From Lentisphaerota bacterium (GTDB lineage Bacteria; Verrucomicrobiota; Lentisphaeria; Victivallales; Victivallaceae), in the NCBI GenBank assembly GCA_024225035.1, contig JAAEMX010000211.1, positions 207,077 through 271,076 of the forward strand: a stretch of DNA of 64,000 nt. The letters run 5' to 3'. The notes under the pieces were generated by a model. That model did not search any database, was not told where the DNA came from, and worked only from the letters and a program-made list of their open reading frames with translations. The position numbers and the translations under genes are program-made. How positions within the stretch are numbered: position 1 is the first letter of the stretch; every line of letters starts with the position of its first letter. This document shows positions 19,101-27,969 of the stretch, piece by piece.

Positions 19101-22100
19101 TTCACCGGGCTTATATGTTTTAGCATTGAGTGCAAATTCCAAAGGCAAATCTGTCATAACTGGAGTTTCACTCTTTTCGTCAGCACCTATACATCTAACA
19201 ATCGTTGATGTTGTTGCAATCTGATCACCTTTTTTTACACCGGCCTCAATGAGGTAATGTCCAGGCTGATTGATTTTAAACTTTAAAATAGTTGCTTTTC
19301 CAGCCTGTTTTCCCGACCAGCGTTTAACGCAATTTTTAGTCGGATTACCGGCAGAATCAAAATCAACCTTGTACATATTCAGAGAATAATCTCCTGTCAC
19401 GATATTCTTCTGGAAGTCTAGCGCACGAATATCAAGATTTATAATATCTCCTACTCGGTAAAAACCTTGCCCGGTCGAGCAGATTACTTGAAATGGCTTA
19501 CTGCTCAAAGTCATTGTATTTTCTCCAGTCTGTGTATATCTGGACTGATCAGTAACCTCCGCAACAATTTTGTATTGCTGCTCAGTATCGCCATAAAGCT
19601 CCTTGGCCAGTTTCGTATCGACTGAAACAAGCAACTCACCATTATTATTAAACACACCTTGATTATCAAGTATCAGTTCAGGTGGACTGGAAACAGACCA
19701 GAAGTGGTCAGGCATCAAGGAAGAATTTGACACAGGATCAGAATATCCTTTACCATAAAGCCATTCCCATGGCTCAGGAGGCAAAAGTGATTTTTTTACA
19801 GCAGAACGGTAAATTTTATATCTTACTTTAGCATTTTTAACAGGAACGCCAAAAAAATAATCAGCCTTAATTTTTACTTTAAGATTATCCCCAAGCATGT
19901 AATTCTTTCCGGCAGGTTCCACTTTAACTTCAAATTCCGGCTTGCGATATTCTTCAACTCTAAAGGACGCGTATCCACCAACATTTTTAATTGATATAGA
20001 ATATTCACCTAAGTCTGCATCCTCAGGTAAAGTAAAGCTGCTGTCGAATGAAGCAAAGTTATCAGTGGTGAATTTCTTTTGAAAAACCTTTTTACGTGGA
20101 GATGAAATAATGACTTCAACTTCTTTACCGGTCATTCCTTTCAGGTAATCAACCTGTCCATAACCAACCATTCGAAGCCAGTATTTAAAGTTAACAGTCT
20201 GACCAGGACGGTAAATAGGACGGTCAGTAATGCAGTATATTCGTTTTTCATCGTTACTCAATTGCGGTTTTGAATTACTTTCATAAAAGTACTCAAACCC
20301 CATTATCGCCGTACGTTCACCAGACTTAGCTCTGATAGAATATTGGTATCCGCGCTTAAACAGGTCCCCTTTAAGCAGAATAGTACCATCTTCACCAGAT
20401 TCAATATGGAACTGGTCAGTCTTAAGGTTATATCGTTGTCCCTGCTTACTATTCTTATCGTTACGTATATAATCAAGACGATATCCAAAAAAATTCAAAG
20501 TCGCATTTCTAATCGGTTTTCCGGTCAAAGCATCTGTGACCATAACAAGTGTTCCTGACGGAACTGGACGTTTAACAATGGCCAGTTCACTTATCCAGAT
20601 AATCATACGAACAGTATTGCCATCAGCAACTTCTGCCTCAAGCAAATAAGCTCCACCTTTCGTTACAGGCAATTGTACAGCTATCGTTTTATCAAAATGA
20701 GACTTAAGGGGTGGTAAGTCTTTCTTCCAGAAAGCAAGCCTATTACCAATATATTTTTTACCCTGCGTTTTGAGTAACCAGTTACCAATAGATTCAGGAC
20801 GCAATCCGTTCTTAAACAATAGCTTTCTTCCGGATTCAGTAGTGAGATATTTCTTTATATCTCCGAAAAAATCTTCTTTATTTAGAGCAAAAAGTTTAAA
20901 TTTAACTTCTGAGGCATTACGATATTTGAAACTAACTTCAGGCTTTTTACCTGCAGGATATGCTCTTCCAGGTAATATCTGACCCCAGTTGCCAACAAGC
21001 TGATCCAGTTGTTTTTGTCTGACATCCCTCACACCGTTTCCAAAACGTCTAATTGCCTGACGCAAGTAAATAGCAGCGGATTCATATTGACGGCGATTTA
21101 AGTATATTTTCCATATTTTATCTAATGATTTTTCTGACAAATCACTTCTGCCCTGAGACATCATTATATAAATTTTAAGAAAATTGAACTCATCAGGAAG
21201 TGTGAGGCGACGAACCCCATCTGCCAGTTTTGCTATAGTTTCATTATTTTTTAAGGTTTGAATCGCATACTGGCTATTCTGCAGGTCTGACAGTTTGGTT
21301 TGCAGCGGAAACCCAATCGTTTGAATGCCAAACTGAGACTGCAAAAATTCAGCAAATTTAAATTCTGCCATATTATCGCCATACTTGGCGGTCATTTTTA
21401 ATACCAGACGCCACCGTTCACCATCATTTACTGCAGAAGCAAAATCTGAAGGCACTCTGTAAAATACAGGGTGCCCGTTTCCATCGACAGGAGTCCCTTG
21501 AGGACCTTCATATCTCATTCCCCAATATGGCTGTAGAGGTTTATAATCCGGAACTTTCTTGAGGCCTGTTAATTCCTGAAGTTTCCAGGCGCCGTATCCA
21601 AGACGTCCAAGTGTCAAAGCATCTGCAAGCCCCAGGTAAAAATCTTTTTTATAATTTCTTGCTGAACTGCTTTCAATTGCCGGCAATGCAGAAAAATAAA
21701 GGCGCAAAGCTTCAGTTCGATCTCTCTCCTGAGAAGATACTCTGGCTCCTCCTCCACGGTGATAGCCACGTTTAAATTCACCTGCAATTATATACCCGAA
21801 ATGTTGTGTATCAATACATGAGCGGGCAATGGTTACCAACATTTTTGGTACAGCTGCATACTTTTTTAACATTTCAGAGTGAAATTTATCAAATCTGGAC
21901 ACCATGTGAGCGGCATTCATTGCCTTTACAGCTTTCTTATAAATTTCAGGGTAATCGAGGGAAGGATCAGTTGAGCTGGTCAGAGTTTTTTTGTAAAGCA
22001 GGAAAGCATCACGATTATTGTTATCGCGCAATGCCTTATCGGCCTTTTGCTCAAGGTCGCTCCAGTAGCTTCCGCAAGCTTGCGTTGCGGCGAATATTAA

Positions 22101-22133
22101 TACCCCTATCATGGGGAATATGAACTTTTTCAT
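16137..22133 (-). CDS. Bacterial alpha-2-macroglobulin-like protein lacking the thioester motif
   Basis: 1998 residues from the ATG at 22133; GAGG six bases upstream favours it over an ATG four codons earlier. An export signal (KKFIFPMIGVLIFAATQA) is followed by Cys, but the residues before it (TQA) are a poor lipobox, so lipidation is uncertain. After a helical, TPR-like N-terminal region come repeated beta domains; TDRPIYRPGQTVNFKYWLR is the classic MG2 signature. The helical thioester-type domain is present (MQNNDGGWGWFSGFNEYSS and ADTTAYAVSGL), but where relatives have CxEQ this protein reads IDESKERKDIYSVLNSFLP. It therefore belongs with thioester-less forms such as E. coli YfaS and Pseudomonas MagD. 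Expected role: periplasmic defence or scaffold. No PBP1c gene is adjacent. Confidence 0.9.
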   Translation of the reverse strand: MKKFIFPMIGVLIFAATQACGSYWSDLEQKADKALRDNNNRDAFLLYKKTLTSSTDPSLDYPEIYKKAVKAMNAAHMVSRFDKFHSEMLKKYAAVPKMLVTIARSCIDTQHFGYIIAGEFKRGYHRGGGARVSSQERDRTEALRLYFSALPAIESSSARNYKKDFYLGLADALTLGRLGYGAWKLQELTGLKKVPDYKPLQPYWGMRYEGPQGTPVDGNGHPVFYRVPSDFASAVNDGERWRLVLKMTAKYGDNMAEFKFAEFLQSQFGIQTIGFPLQTKLSDLQNSQYAIQTLKNNETIAKLADGVRRLTLPDEFNFLKIYIMMSQGRSDLSEKSLDKIWKIYLNRRQYESAAIYLRQAIRRFGNGVRDVRQKQLDQLVGNWGQILPGRAYPAGKKPEVSFKYRNASEVKFKLFALNKEDFFGDIKKYLTTESGRKLLFKNGLRPESIGNWLLKTQGKKYIGNRLAFWKKDLPPLKSHFDKTIAVQLPVTKGGAYLLEAEVADGNTVRMIIWISELAIVKRPVPSGTLVMVTDALTGKPIRNATLNFFGYRLDYIRNDKNSKQGQRYNLKTDQFHIESGEDGTILLKGDLFKRGYQYSIRAKSGERTAIMGFEYFYESNSKPQLSNDEKRIYCITDRPIYRPGQTVNFKYWLRMVGYGQVDYLKGMTGKEVEVIISSPRKKVFQKKFTTDNFASFDSSFTLPEDADLGEYSISIKNVGGYASFRVEEYRKPEFEVKVEPAGKNYMLGDNLKVKIKADYFFGVPVKNAKVRYKIYRSAVKKSLLPPEPWEWLYGKGYSDPVSNSSLMPDHFWSVSSPPELILDNQGVFNNNGELLVSVDTKLAKELYGDTEQQYKIVAEVTDQSRYTQTGENTMTLSSKPFQVICSTGQGFYRVGDIINLDIRALDFQKNIVTGDYSLNMYKVDFDSAGNPTKNCVKRWSGKQAGKATILKFKINQPGHYLIEAGVKKGDQIATTSTIVRCIGADEKSETPVMTDLPLEFALNAKTYKPGEKLQLLISGKNKDQTVYLFVRPVSTLCNAPRVIKLKNGTSLVNLDITKADMPNIFVDGIVVNDGKVTQVMKQIPVPPEKKSLKIRLTTPNKKYEPRAKCPVNIQITDYQGNPVAGQVILTIYDKPLDVLAGGSNIPDINKVFWHWKRYWNSHLRSSLNKYMPQLVKAGEITMRPLGIFGDLPAPQANMESAMGGKFRTAMPKGKVLMSVARDAAVPVSASESKAVVMRENFADTVVWRAAIKTDASGRAQLPISLPDNLTTWVIRAWSISEDCQVGQGEAEVLVSKDYIARLEIPRFLNVGDTVTVSAIIHNRTKLQGKISTTLETAGRNLQLLSSGEVENTIVPYKEIRVDWKVRALEAGQGVVQLKSSLGNLSDGVKLFLPVNVKGITKQNAYSGYIADKQQQSAFVALDIPEDRKPDSTKLVIQYSPSISASMVDALPYLIDESKERKDIYSVLNSFLPSLAAYSAVKQLGVDISQLQKTASGLNPVELGAKAERVEQWRRLRANPVFNQNLLDKSVRNGLKTITAMQNNDGGWGWFSGFNEYSSADTTAYAVSGLLQAKDNYLQIDRSVLNRGIEWLEAWQNRRFEMLKKFVSDKGTPIVTPLDALIFETLTRAGKLNNDYSEILYKYRGKLNVYGLSNLALALKASGDKEKLSVVMQNIEQYVVEDSESQTAYLRIPQDYCWWRWFDREIVAQANYLTLLSETDPDGQRAAWLAKYLIINRKNDSRWGSVRETGTCVTALAQYLKNSSEGKPDMTLNILYDGKLLRKQKITAANMFGINKSIILSGDDIESGKHSVEIRREGKGPVYFNLYLSYFSLEDFIGKAGLDLKVTRQYFKLEPIAASETQPGARMQPLTTPVEKYRRIPIGDLDQVKSGDLIEIELDVKSKNDYEYVVIEDGKPAGFEPVNALSGYTGNELGAYVEQRDAKVNFYVRRLPRGDHSVSYRMRAVTPGKFSALPAVGVGVYAPELRCNSNEFRVNIIDQ

Positions 22134-22227
22134 TAAAAACCTCATTATCTTCGCTTAGTAATTATACCTACTTAAGCTGAGACAACACCCCTATTATAAA
22201 ATTAGTCTAATCTAGCAAAAAAATCAA

Positions 22228-23235
22228 TTAAAATTTAAGTTTTCTGTCAGCATCAGGATTTGAAAGTAGCCAAACTCGATAGCGATCAGATGGTCCTCGT
22301 CTGACAATTTTCATAAAATCTTCAAAATCCGCTGCTGTTTTCAATGAGGATACCTCGGTTTTAACACTACCTGTAAAACCTCGGCTTTTCAAGTAATCAA
22401 GAATTATTTTTCGACCTGCTTTCATGGCTAGTTCTGCACCAAGGTATTCGATCAACTCATTCATATGTTTTTCAAGTTCATCAGACAGTTCTTCAGGCGT
22501 TGGAGGCTGATAATTTTCACATTCAGACAGCTCTTTGAATATCCATGGGTTACCCATAGCACCACGAGCAAGCATTACACAATCACAGTCGCACTTTTCT
22601 TTTAGCTCTTTACAATTTTTCCAGTTAGTTATTCCTCCGTTAGCAATAACCTGAACTGGCAATCTTTCACTGACTTCTCTGATGATATCTGTATAAACAG
22701 GTCCTGAATAAAGAGCCTTCATTACACGCCCATGAATAGTAACAGCTTGAGCTCCAGCGGCAGCTAATCCAGATGCCAGTTCCCATGTCGGTTCAGGATC
22801 GGTTTCGCTTAAGATACGGATTTTGGCGGTAACAGGAAATTTGGATTTCTCTGCTATAAGAGAAAAAACTTCAACAGCTCGTTTTATGTTCTTACCAAGC
22901 TGAGCGCCAGCTTCTTTTTTGGCAACTTTCGGCACAGGGCAACCTAGGTTGAAGTCTAGTACATTAAACTCCCGCTGATTAAGAACAGCTATAGCTCGTT
23001 CAATAAAATCGGGGTTACTTCCAACCAACTGCACACCTAGCCATTCTTCCTCAGCACCACGCTGCATATAGCGCAATGTTTTGTCGTTACCATAAGCAAG
23101 CGAGCCGGCATCAATCATTTCAGTGAAACAATACTTACAACCGAATCTTCTTGCAGAGCGACGGTAAGGAAGATCTGTATAGCCAGAAAGCGGTGCCAGT
23201 ATAATACTGTTCTCAGGATATATACGCAATTTCAT
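22228..23235 (-). CDS. dus: tRNA-dihydrouridine synthase
   Basis: 335 residues. Reduces uridines in the tRNA D-loop with an FMN cofactor. A TIM-barrel start (ILAPLSGYTDLPYR) is followed by VQLVGSNPD, DFNLGCPVPKVAKKEAGAQL with the catalytic Cys, VTIHGR, VIANGGI and CVMLARGAMGNPWIF for FMN phosphate. It is nearest the DusB group by these motifs. It begins 7 bases after the sigma factor gene, so the two are read together. Confidence 0.93.
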   Translation of the reverse strand: MKLRIYPENSIILAPLSGYTDLPYRRSARRFGCKYCFTEMIDAGSLAYGNDKTLRYMQRGAEEEWLGVQLVGSNPDFIERAIAVLNQREFNVLDFNLGCPVPKVAKKEAGAQLGKNIKRAVEVFSLIAEKSKFPVTAKIRILSETDPEPTWELASGLAAAGAQAVTIHGRVMKALYSGPVYTDIIREVSERLPVQVIANGGITNWKNCKELKEKCDCDCVMLARGAMGNPWIFKELSECENYQPPTPEELSDELEKHMNELIEYLGAELAMKAGRKIILDYLKSRGFTGSVKTEVSSLKTAADFEDFMKIVRRGPSDRYRVWLLSNPDADRKLKF

Positions 23236-23242
23236 CCAAATA

Positions 23243-24145
23243 TTATGATTCTTCGCTGCGAGGTGGTAATTTCACCTCACCGTGCATTGACTGCAGTTTC
23301 TTTATAGCTTTATTTTGTATCTGCCGCACACGTTCTCTAGTGCAGCCGACCGCAACTCCAACTTCTTCAAGAGTCATCACAGGATTTCCATCCAGCCCGA
23401 AACGCATGCGCAAAACCTGCTGCTCACGTTCCGAAAGACGCTTAACAAGAGCATAAAGATGATGCATTGACTCTACATCACCAAGCACCTTGTCAGGTGA
23501 GCGCTCTGGTTTATCTTCAATAAAATCCTGAATCTCACCATCTTCACCAGCAATGATCGGTTCATTCAATGATGAAGTATTGAGGGAGGCATGACGCAAC
23601 TCCGAAATGGTTCTGGGGCTAAGTTCAAGGTGTTCAGCAAGCTCCTGTACAGAAGGAGCTCGCCCTAGCTCGCGAGCCATTTCACGTTGTGCTCGTCTGA
23701 TTTTATTGATTTTTTCTACAGACTGAACTGGTATTCTTATGGTGCGACTTTGTTCGGCAATAGCTCTACGCATTGCCTGTTTAATCCACCAGGTACTGTA
23801 AGTACTGAATTTTGCCCCTTTATTCGGGTCAAATTTTTCAGCGGCTGTCATTAAGCCGATATTACCTTCAGAGATAAGGTCGTGCTTTGACAGCCCTCTG
23901 TTAAGGAACTCATTTGCAAGTTTTACTACCAGGCGCAAATTAGCTTTCACCAATTTGCTTTTAGCCTCATCATGCAGAATTGGATCTCCTGAATGAATCG
24001 CTTCGGCTAATTTTACCTCTTCTTCTCTTGATAACAAAGAGAAATCAATGATGTTTCGCATGTAAACCTGTGAGGTTGTCATCGGATTATCATTGATTCG
24101 CTTTGAACCCTTTGACTTGCTTTGCTTTTTCAGTTCTTTAACCAT
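23243..24145 (-). CDS. Sigma-70 family RNA polymerase sigma factor (RpoD/RpoS-like, no region 1.1)
   Basis: 300 residues. Region 1.2 (TTSQVYMRNIIDFSLLSREE) is followed by region 2 (LVKANLRLVVKLANEF, GNIGLMTAAEKFDP, FSTYSTWWIKQAMRRAI) and a region 3 stretch. Region 4.2 has a helix-turn-helix (MTLEEVGVAVGCTRERVRQI). Region 1.1 is missing and the protein is short, so this could be a group 2 (stationary-phase or stress) sigma or a compact primary sigma; sequence alone does not decide. It lies between purL and dus on one strand with gaps of 29 and 7 bases, an unusual neighbourhood for a sigma gene. Confidence 0.92.
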   Translation of the reverse strand: MVKELKKQSKSKGSKRINDNPMTTSQVYMRNIIDFSLLSREEEVKLAEAIHSGDPILHDEAKSKLVKANLRLVVKLANEFLNRGLSKHDLISEGNIGLMTAAEKFDPNKGAKFSTYSTWWIKQAMRRAIAEQSRTIRIPVQSVEKINKIRRAQREMARELGRAPSVQELAEHLELSPRTISELRHASLNTSSLNEPIIAGEDGEIQDFIEDKPERSPDKVLGDVESMHHLYALVKRLSEREQQVLRMRFGLDGNPVMTLEEVGVAVGCTRERVRQIQNKAIKKLQSMHGEVKLPPRSEES

Positions 24146-24174
24146 ACCTGCATCAGCTTTTATGAGTTCTAGAT

Positions 24175-27135
24175 TTATATTTGGTCCAAAGTATTTTTGT
24201 ATCCATTAAGGATAGCATCCAAACTAATATTAGTTACTTTAGCGCCTTTTGATCTAAATTCAAGCGACTTTGTATTAACTACCTTACCAACTTGCGCGAA
24301 AGGCACTCCAGCAAGCAGAGCTTCAACTTTTCCTGCATTATCAGGTGATACTGTCATAACAAAACGACTGTTTGACTCTGAAAATAGTTTTTGCTGCAAA
24401 GTTAATTCGTCATTAGTCGGAATTTTATCCGCATCAATATCCATTCCAAATCTGCCGCCCATTGCAACTTTGGCAAATGCGACACCGAGACCTCCGAGAG
24501 CAGGAGTATGCAGAGAGTTAGCCAGTTCGGCTTCAGTCACTTTAGCAACTGCACCATAGATACTGATGGCCTTTGCTGAATCAACCTGCGGTACATTATT
24601 GCCTGTTTCATTGAGCATGAAGTAATATTCACTGCCACCAAGTTCATTTGCAGTATCGCCAATAACATAAACGAGGTCATCAGCAAACTTAGCATCAAGT
24701 GTTACAGCTTTGCGAATATTATCCATTTTTGAAATGGCACTGAACAATACAGTTGGAGGTATAGAAATCTTGCGCCCTCCGCGAGTACTGTCATTTTTCA
24801 TGCTGTCCTTACCGGAAATACAAGGCACTTTAAAGGCTTTTGTATAGTCGTATAAGGCTTGATTAGCACGTACCAATTGAGCAAGCTTGTATTCGCCATC
24901 AGGAGTTTTTTCACTCTGAACCGGATCCGGCCAACAGAAGTTGTCAAGTCCAGCAATATGACCAAGTTTGCCGCCAACCGCAATTATGCGGCGAATAGCC
25001 AAGTCAATAATTGATGCCATCATGTGATAAGTATCAATATCACTGTAGCGCGGCAAGATACCTTCAGAAAGAACAACACCTTCACTACTGAGCTGTTCAA
25101 TCATTGTGACAGTAGCATCACTAACCACATCACGCTCTTTACCAACAAAAGGCTTGATAACACTAAGACCTTTAACTTCATGGTCATACTGACGTGCTTT
25201 GTACTCATCAGAACAAATATTCAGCCTTGAAGCAAGCTCTGCAATATCTTTTCCACAGTCTCTGTCTTGAACATCAGGCTCTGTGAAAACCGGACGTTTC
25301 CATTCGGCTTTAAGCTGCATTCTCGGAAGGCCGTCATGCATAAATTCTATGTCAAGCAGCGCGACAGTCTTATCACCATATATCATATGGAATTTACCGG
25401 AATCAGTAAATTCACCAAGTACAGTTATTTCAACATCACGGTCAACCGCAAGCTGTTTAAACTCTTCAACGTTCTCTGGAGGGACAGCAAAACTCATGCG
25501 TTCCTGAGCTTCAGAAACCAGTATTTCCCATGGATCCAGTCCCGCATATTTGAGCGGAGCTTTCTTCAAGTCCATGCAGCATCCGCCACACAGCTCAGCC
25601 ATCTCACCAATACTTGAAGACAGTCCACCAGCACCATTATCAGTTACAAAACGATAAAGGCTCAGAGAACGAGCTTCATAAATAAAATCGCTCATTTTTT
25701 TCTGAGTAATCGGGTCGCCAATCTGAACAGCCTGAGTCGGACTGTCCTGATGCAGTTCTTCTGAAGAGAAAGTGGCACCATGGATACCATCTTTACCGAT
25801 TCTGCCGCCAGCCATTACAATCAGATCACCTGGCTTAATTTCTTTTTCAAAGCCTCTGATACCATTGATTTCTCTAGGCAGAGTACCAACTGTTCCACAA
25901 TAAACCAGAGGTTTGCCCAAATAGCGATCTTCAAAGTATTCCCATCCAAGACCGTAGGGAATACCACTCTGATTACCACCGTCAATCACTCCTTTGTGGA
26001 CACCATCACGCAGGCGTCTGGGGTGCAGCAAGCCTTCAGGAACATCTTTATCTTCCGTAAAAGGTGACCCAAGACAGTATCCCCATACATTGATTAACAG
26101 GTTAGCGCCCTGCCCGGTTCCCATAGGATCACGATTTACTCCGACAATACCAGTCATGGCACCGCCGTATGGATCAAGCGCTGATGGGCTATTGTGTGTT
26201 TCAACCTTGCAAACAAGGTCAACCTTATCATTAAAAGCAATAACACCAGCATTGTCATGGAAAACTGAAACCAGCCAGTCAACTTCTTCAGCAATCTCAT
26301 GAGTGCTTTTCATTATAAAAGATTTATAGCAGGAAACTATTTTTTCAGCTTTTCCTGTCTCACTGTCTTTGTAGTCAATTTCAGCAGCAAAAATTTTATG
26401 TTTGCAATGTTCGGACCAAGTCTGAGCCAGAGCTTCCAGTTCAACATCTGTAGGATTAGCGTTAAGACCGTATTTTTCACGATCTTTACAACCACGGAAA
26501 TAATTCTGAATAGCTTTCATTTCTTCGAGAGAAAGCGCCAAAATTCCTTTACGGCTGATTTCAAGCAGTTCGTTATCACTGACTTCAAGGTTGTATTCGT
26601 TAACACTGCCACTACCTGTAGAGGTTACACGCGGTATGTTCAAAGGAATACCTTTGGCAGCATCTTCGCCAGTAAAAACACTTACCGACTCAATAAGCTC
26701 ATTAGCCAGCAAGTCACGAGCAATATGCTCAACGTTACCTTTAGCAAGATTATCTCCGTAGAGCATATACTCTACAGAACTGAAAACTTTTTCATCATCG
26801 CGAAGTTTTCGCCCGATTATATCGCCAACAGCTTCTTTAGCAGAACGACCAACATTGTCTGTAACACCGGGCTTAAATCCAACGGACACAAGCCAGTCAG
26901 CATTTTGCTCAGGCAGGCTTTCGCCTACAGTGCCGCTTTGCAAAACCGGGTTTGCTAAATCTCTAGCAACAGCAGCAGCTTGCTCATCATTAATATCGGC
27001 GCTGACAGTATAAACATCACGAGTCCAAACTTGATCAACGTTTATGTTCAGAAAATCAGTAATTTGTTTTTTGACGCTTTCCCCTCTGGAATCACGCCAC
27101 TTACGCAACGGGGTAATTTCGATTCTATAGTTCAT
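24175..27135 (-). CDS. purL: Phosphoribosylformylglycinamidine synthase, PurS-like plus PurL, without glutaminase domain
   Basis: 986 residues. Catalyses the ATP-dependent amidation of FGAR to FGAM in purine synthesis. An N-terminal part of about 180 residues (MNYRIEITPLRKWRDSRGES) resembles one or two PurS-like units fused to the synthase. The core carries LAQTWSEHCKHKIFAA with the catalytic His, VETHNSPSALDPYGGA, and the two AIR-synthase halves. The protein stops where proteobacterial PurL would continue into a glutaminase, so a separate PurQ must supply ammonia; it is not in the window. Upstream is the GPP34 gene (63-base gap); downstream is the sigma factor. Confidence 0.94.
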   Translation of the reverse strand: MNYRIEITPLRKWRDSRGESVKKQITDFLNINVDQVWTRDVYTVSADINDEQAAAVARDLANPVLQSGTVGESLPEQNADWLVSVGFKPGVTDNVGRSAKEAVGDIIGRKLRDDEKVFSSVEYMLYGDNLAKGNVEHIARDLLANELIESVSVFTGEDAAKGIPLNIPRVTSTGSGSVNEYNLEVSDNELLEISRKGILALSLEEMKAIQNYFRGCKDREKYGLNANPTDVELEALAQTWSEHCKHKIFAAEIDYKDSETGKAEKIVSCYKSFIMKSTHEIAEEVDWLVSVFHDNAGVIAFNDKVDLVCKVETHNSPSALDPYGGAMTGIVGVNRDPMGTGQGANLLINVWGYCLGSPFTEDKDVPEGLLHPRRLRDGVHKGVIDGGNQSGIPYGLGWEYFEDRYLGKPLVYCGTVGTLPREINGIRGFEKEIKPGDLIVMAGGRIGKDGIHGATFSSEELHQDSPTQAVQIGDPITQKKMSDFIYEARSLSLYRFVTDNGAGGLSSSIGEMAELCGGCCMDLKKAPLKYAGLDPWEILVSEAQERMSFAVPPENVEEFKQLAVDRDVEITVLGEFTDSGKFHMIYGDKTVALLDIEFMHDGLPRMQLKAEWKRPVFTEPDVQDRDCGKDIAELASRLNICSDEYKARQYDHEVKGLSVIKPFVGKERDVVSDATVTMIEQLSSEGVVLSEGILPRYSDIDTYHMMASIIDLAIRRIIAVGGKLGHIAGLDNFCWPDPVQSEKTPDGEYKLAQLVRANQALYDYTKAFKVPCISGKDSMKNDSTRGGRKISIPPTVLFSAISKMDNIRKAVTLDAKFADDLVYVIGDTANELGGSEYYFMLNETGNNVPQVDSAKAISIYGAVAKVTEAELANSLHTPALGGLGVAFAKVAMGGRFGMDIDADKIPTNDELTLQQKLFSESNSRFVMTVSPDNAGKVEALLAGVPFAQVGKVVNTKSLEFRSKGAKVTNISLDAILNGYKNTLDQI

Positions 27136-27198
27136 TTTTGAAAAGATTCAATCCTTTGCTGAAATTATATTAAATATAGATAATTAATAAAATAAATT

Positions 27199-27849
27199 TT
27201 ATACATATGGCGGCATATTAGCATAGTCTCTAATCTGCTTGATCATTTCATGGACTTTTCGCCCTACATTATCAAGCTTAGCCAGTTGTTCAATACGTTC
27301 TTTACATCTACGATATTCACGCGGGGATAATATTTCATGGAATAACCCTGACGCATCTACCAAACTTACCAATACAGCGTCACGTGGAGCAGGAATCTCG
27401 CTGGACATCACCAACGCTCTCAATCTTGTTTCCACATCAACTATTTCAGTGTCATTGATAATCGGGTAACGGCGACTTGGAAAGAACCACAATACTTTCT
27501 CTTCAACTTTTTTAAGAATACCTTTTTTAACAAGCTGCTCAAGAGTCATTTTTTCAAGCTCTCTTGCGTGCGGCATTAAAACTTGAAGACAATGTTTGAT
27601 CCTTGTTTCTTTCTTATCGGTTTCACGAAAGAGATTAATAACACTGTCAAGAACCGGGTAGCCAGTATATTCGGTATTGAGGATATAGAGTTCTTCCTGA
27701 TCTGTATCGATGCGATTATTAAAGGAAAGTTCAGAAAGTATCGCTCCAACCATAACTGCATCAAACACAACATCCTTCGAACTGATAATAATTTTACCAG
27801 TTATATCATCCAAAGCTAAAAGGTATATTTCTTCGGCAAAACTGAGCAT
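27199..27849 (-). CDS. GPP34 (GOLPH3/Vps74-like) domain protein
   Basis: 216 residues, one domain. The start LSFAEEIYLLALDDITGKI and the following DAVMVGAILSELSFNNRI match the GPP34 family, in which LaeEllLLaLdd-G and GAxLxEL are conserved. Eukaryotic members bind phosphatidylinositol-4-phosphate and retain Golgi enzymes; bacterial members are common in actinomycetes and their role is unknown. There is no membrane helix or signal peptide. It may bind anionic lipids at the inner membrane (inference). It precedes purL on the same strand. Confidence 0.8.
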   Translation of the reverse strand: MLSFAEEIYLLALDDITGKIIISSKDVVFDAVMVGAILSELSFNNRIDTDQEELYILNTEYTGYPVLDSVINLFRETDKKETRIKHCLQVLMPHARELEKMTLEQLVKKGILKKVEEKVLWFFPSRRYPIINDTEIVDVETRLRALVMSSEIPAPRDAVLVSLVDASGLFHEILSPREYRRCKERIEQLAKLDNVGRKVHEMIKQIRDYANMPPYV

Positions 27850-27969
27850 TTAGCGTCTCCTGATTGATACTATATATTCTTCATAACCTATCACTTCAAG
27901 TCACACTTATAAAGCGCAACAAGCAACTTTTTTACTTAAAATTCCCCTCTAAGAAATGCCTGCACCTAT

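Noticed and set aside
26299..26958. Open reading frame of 219 codons on the plus strand
   Set aside because: It lies wholly antisense to purL, has no ribosome site and encodes a composition unlike a real protein.
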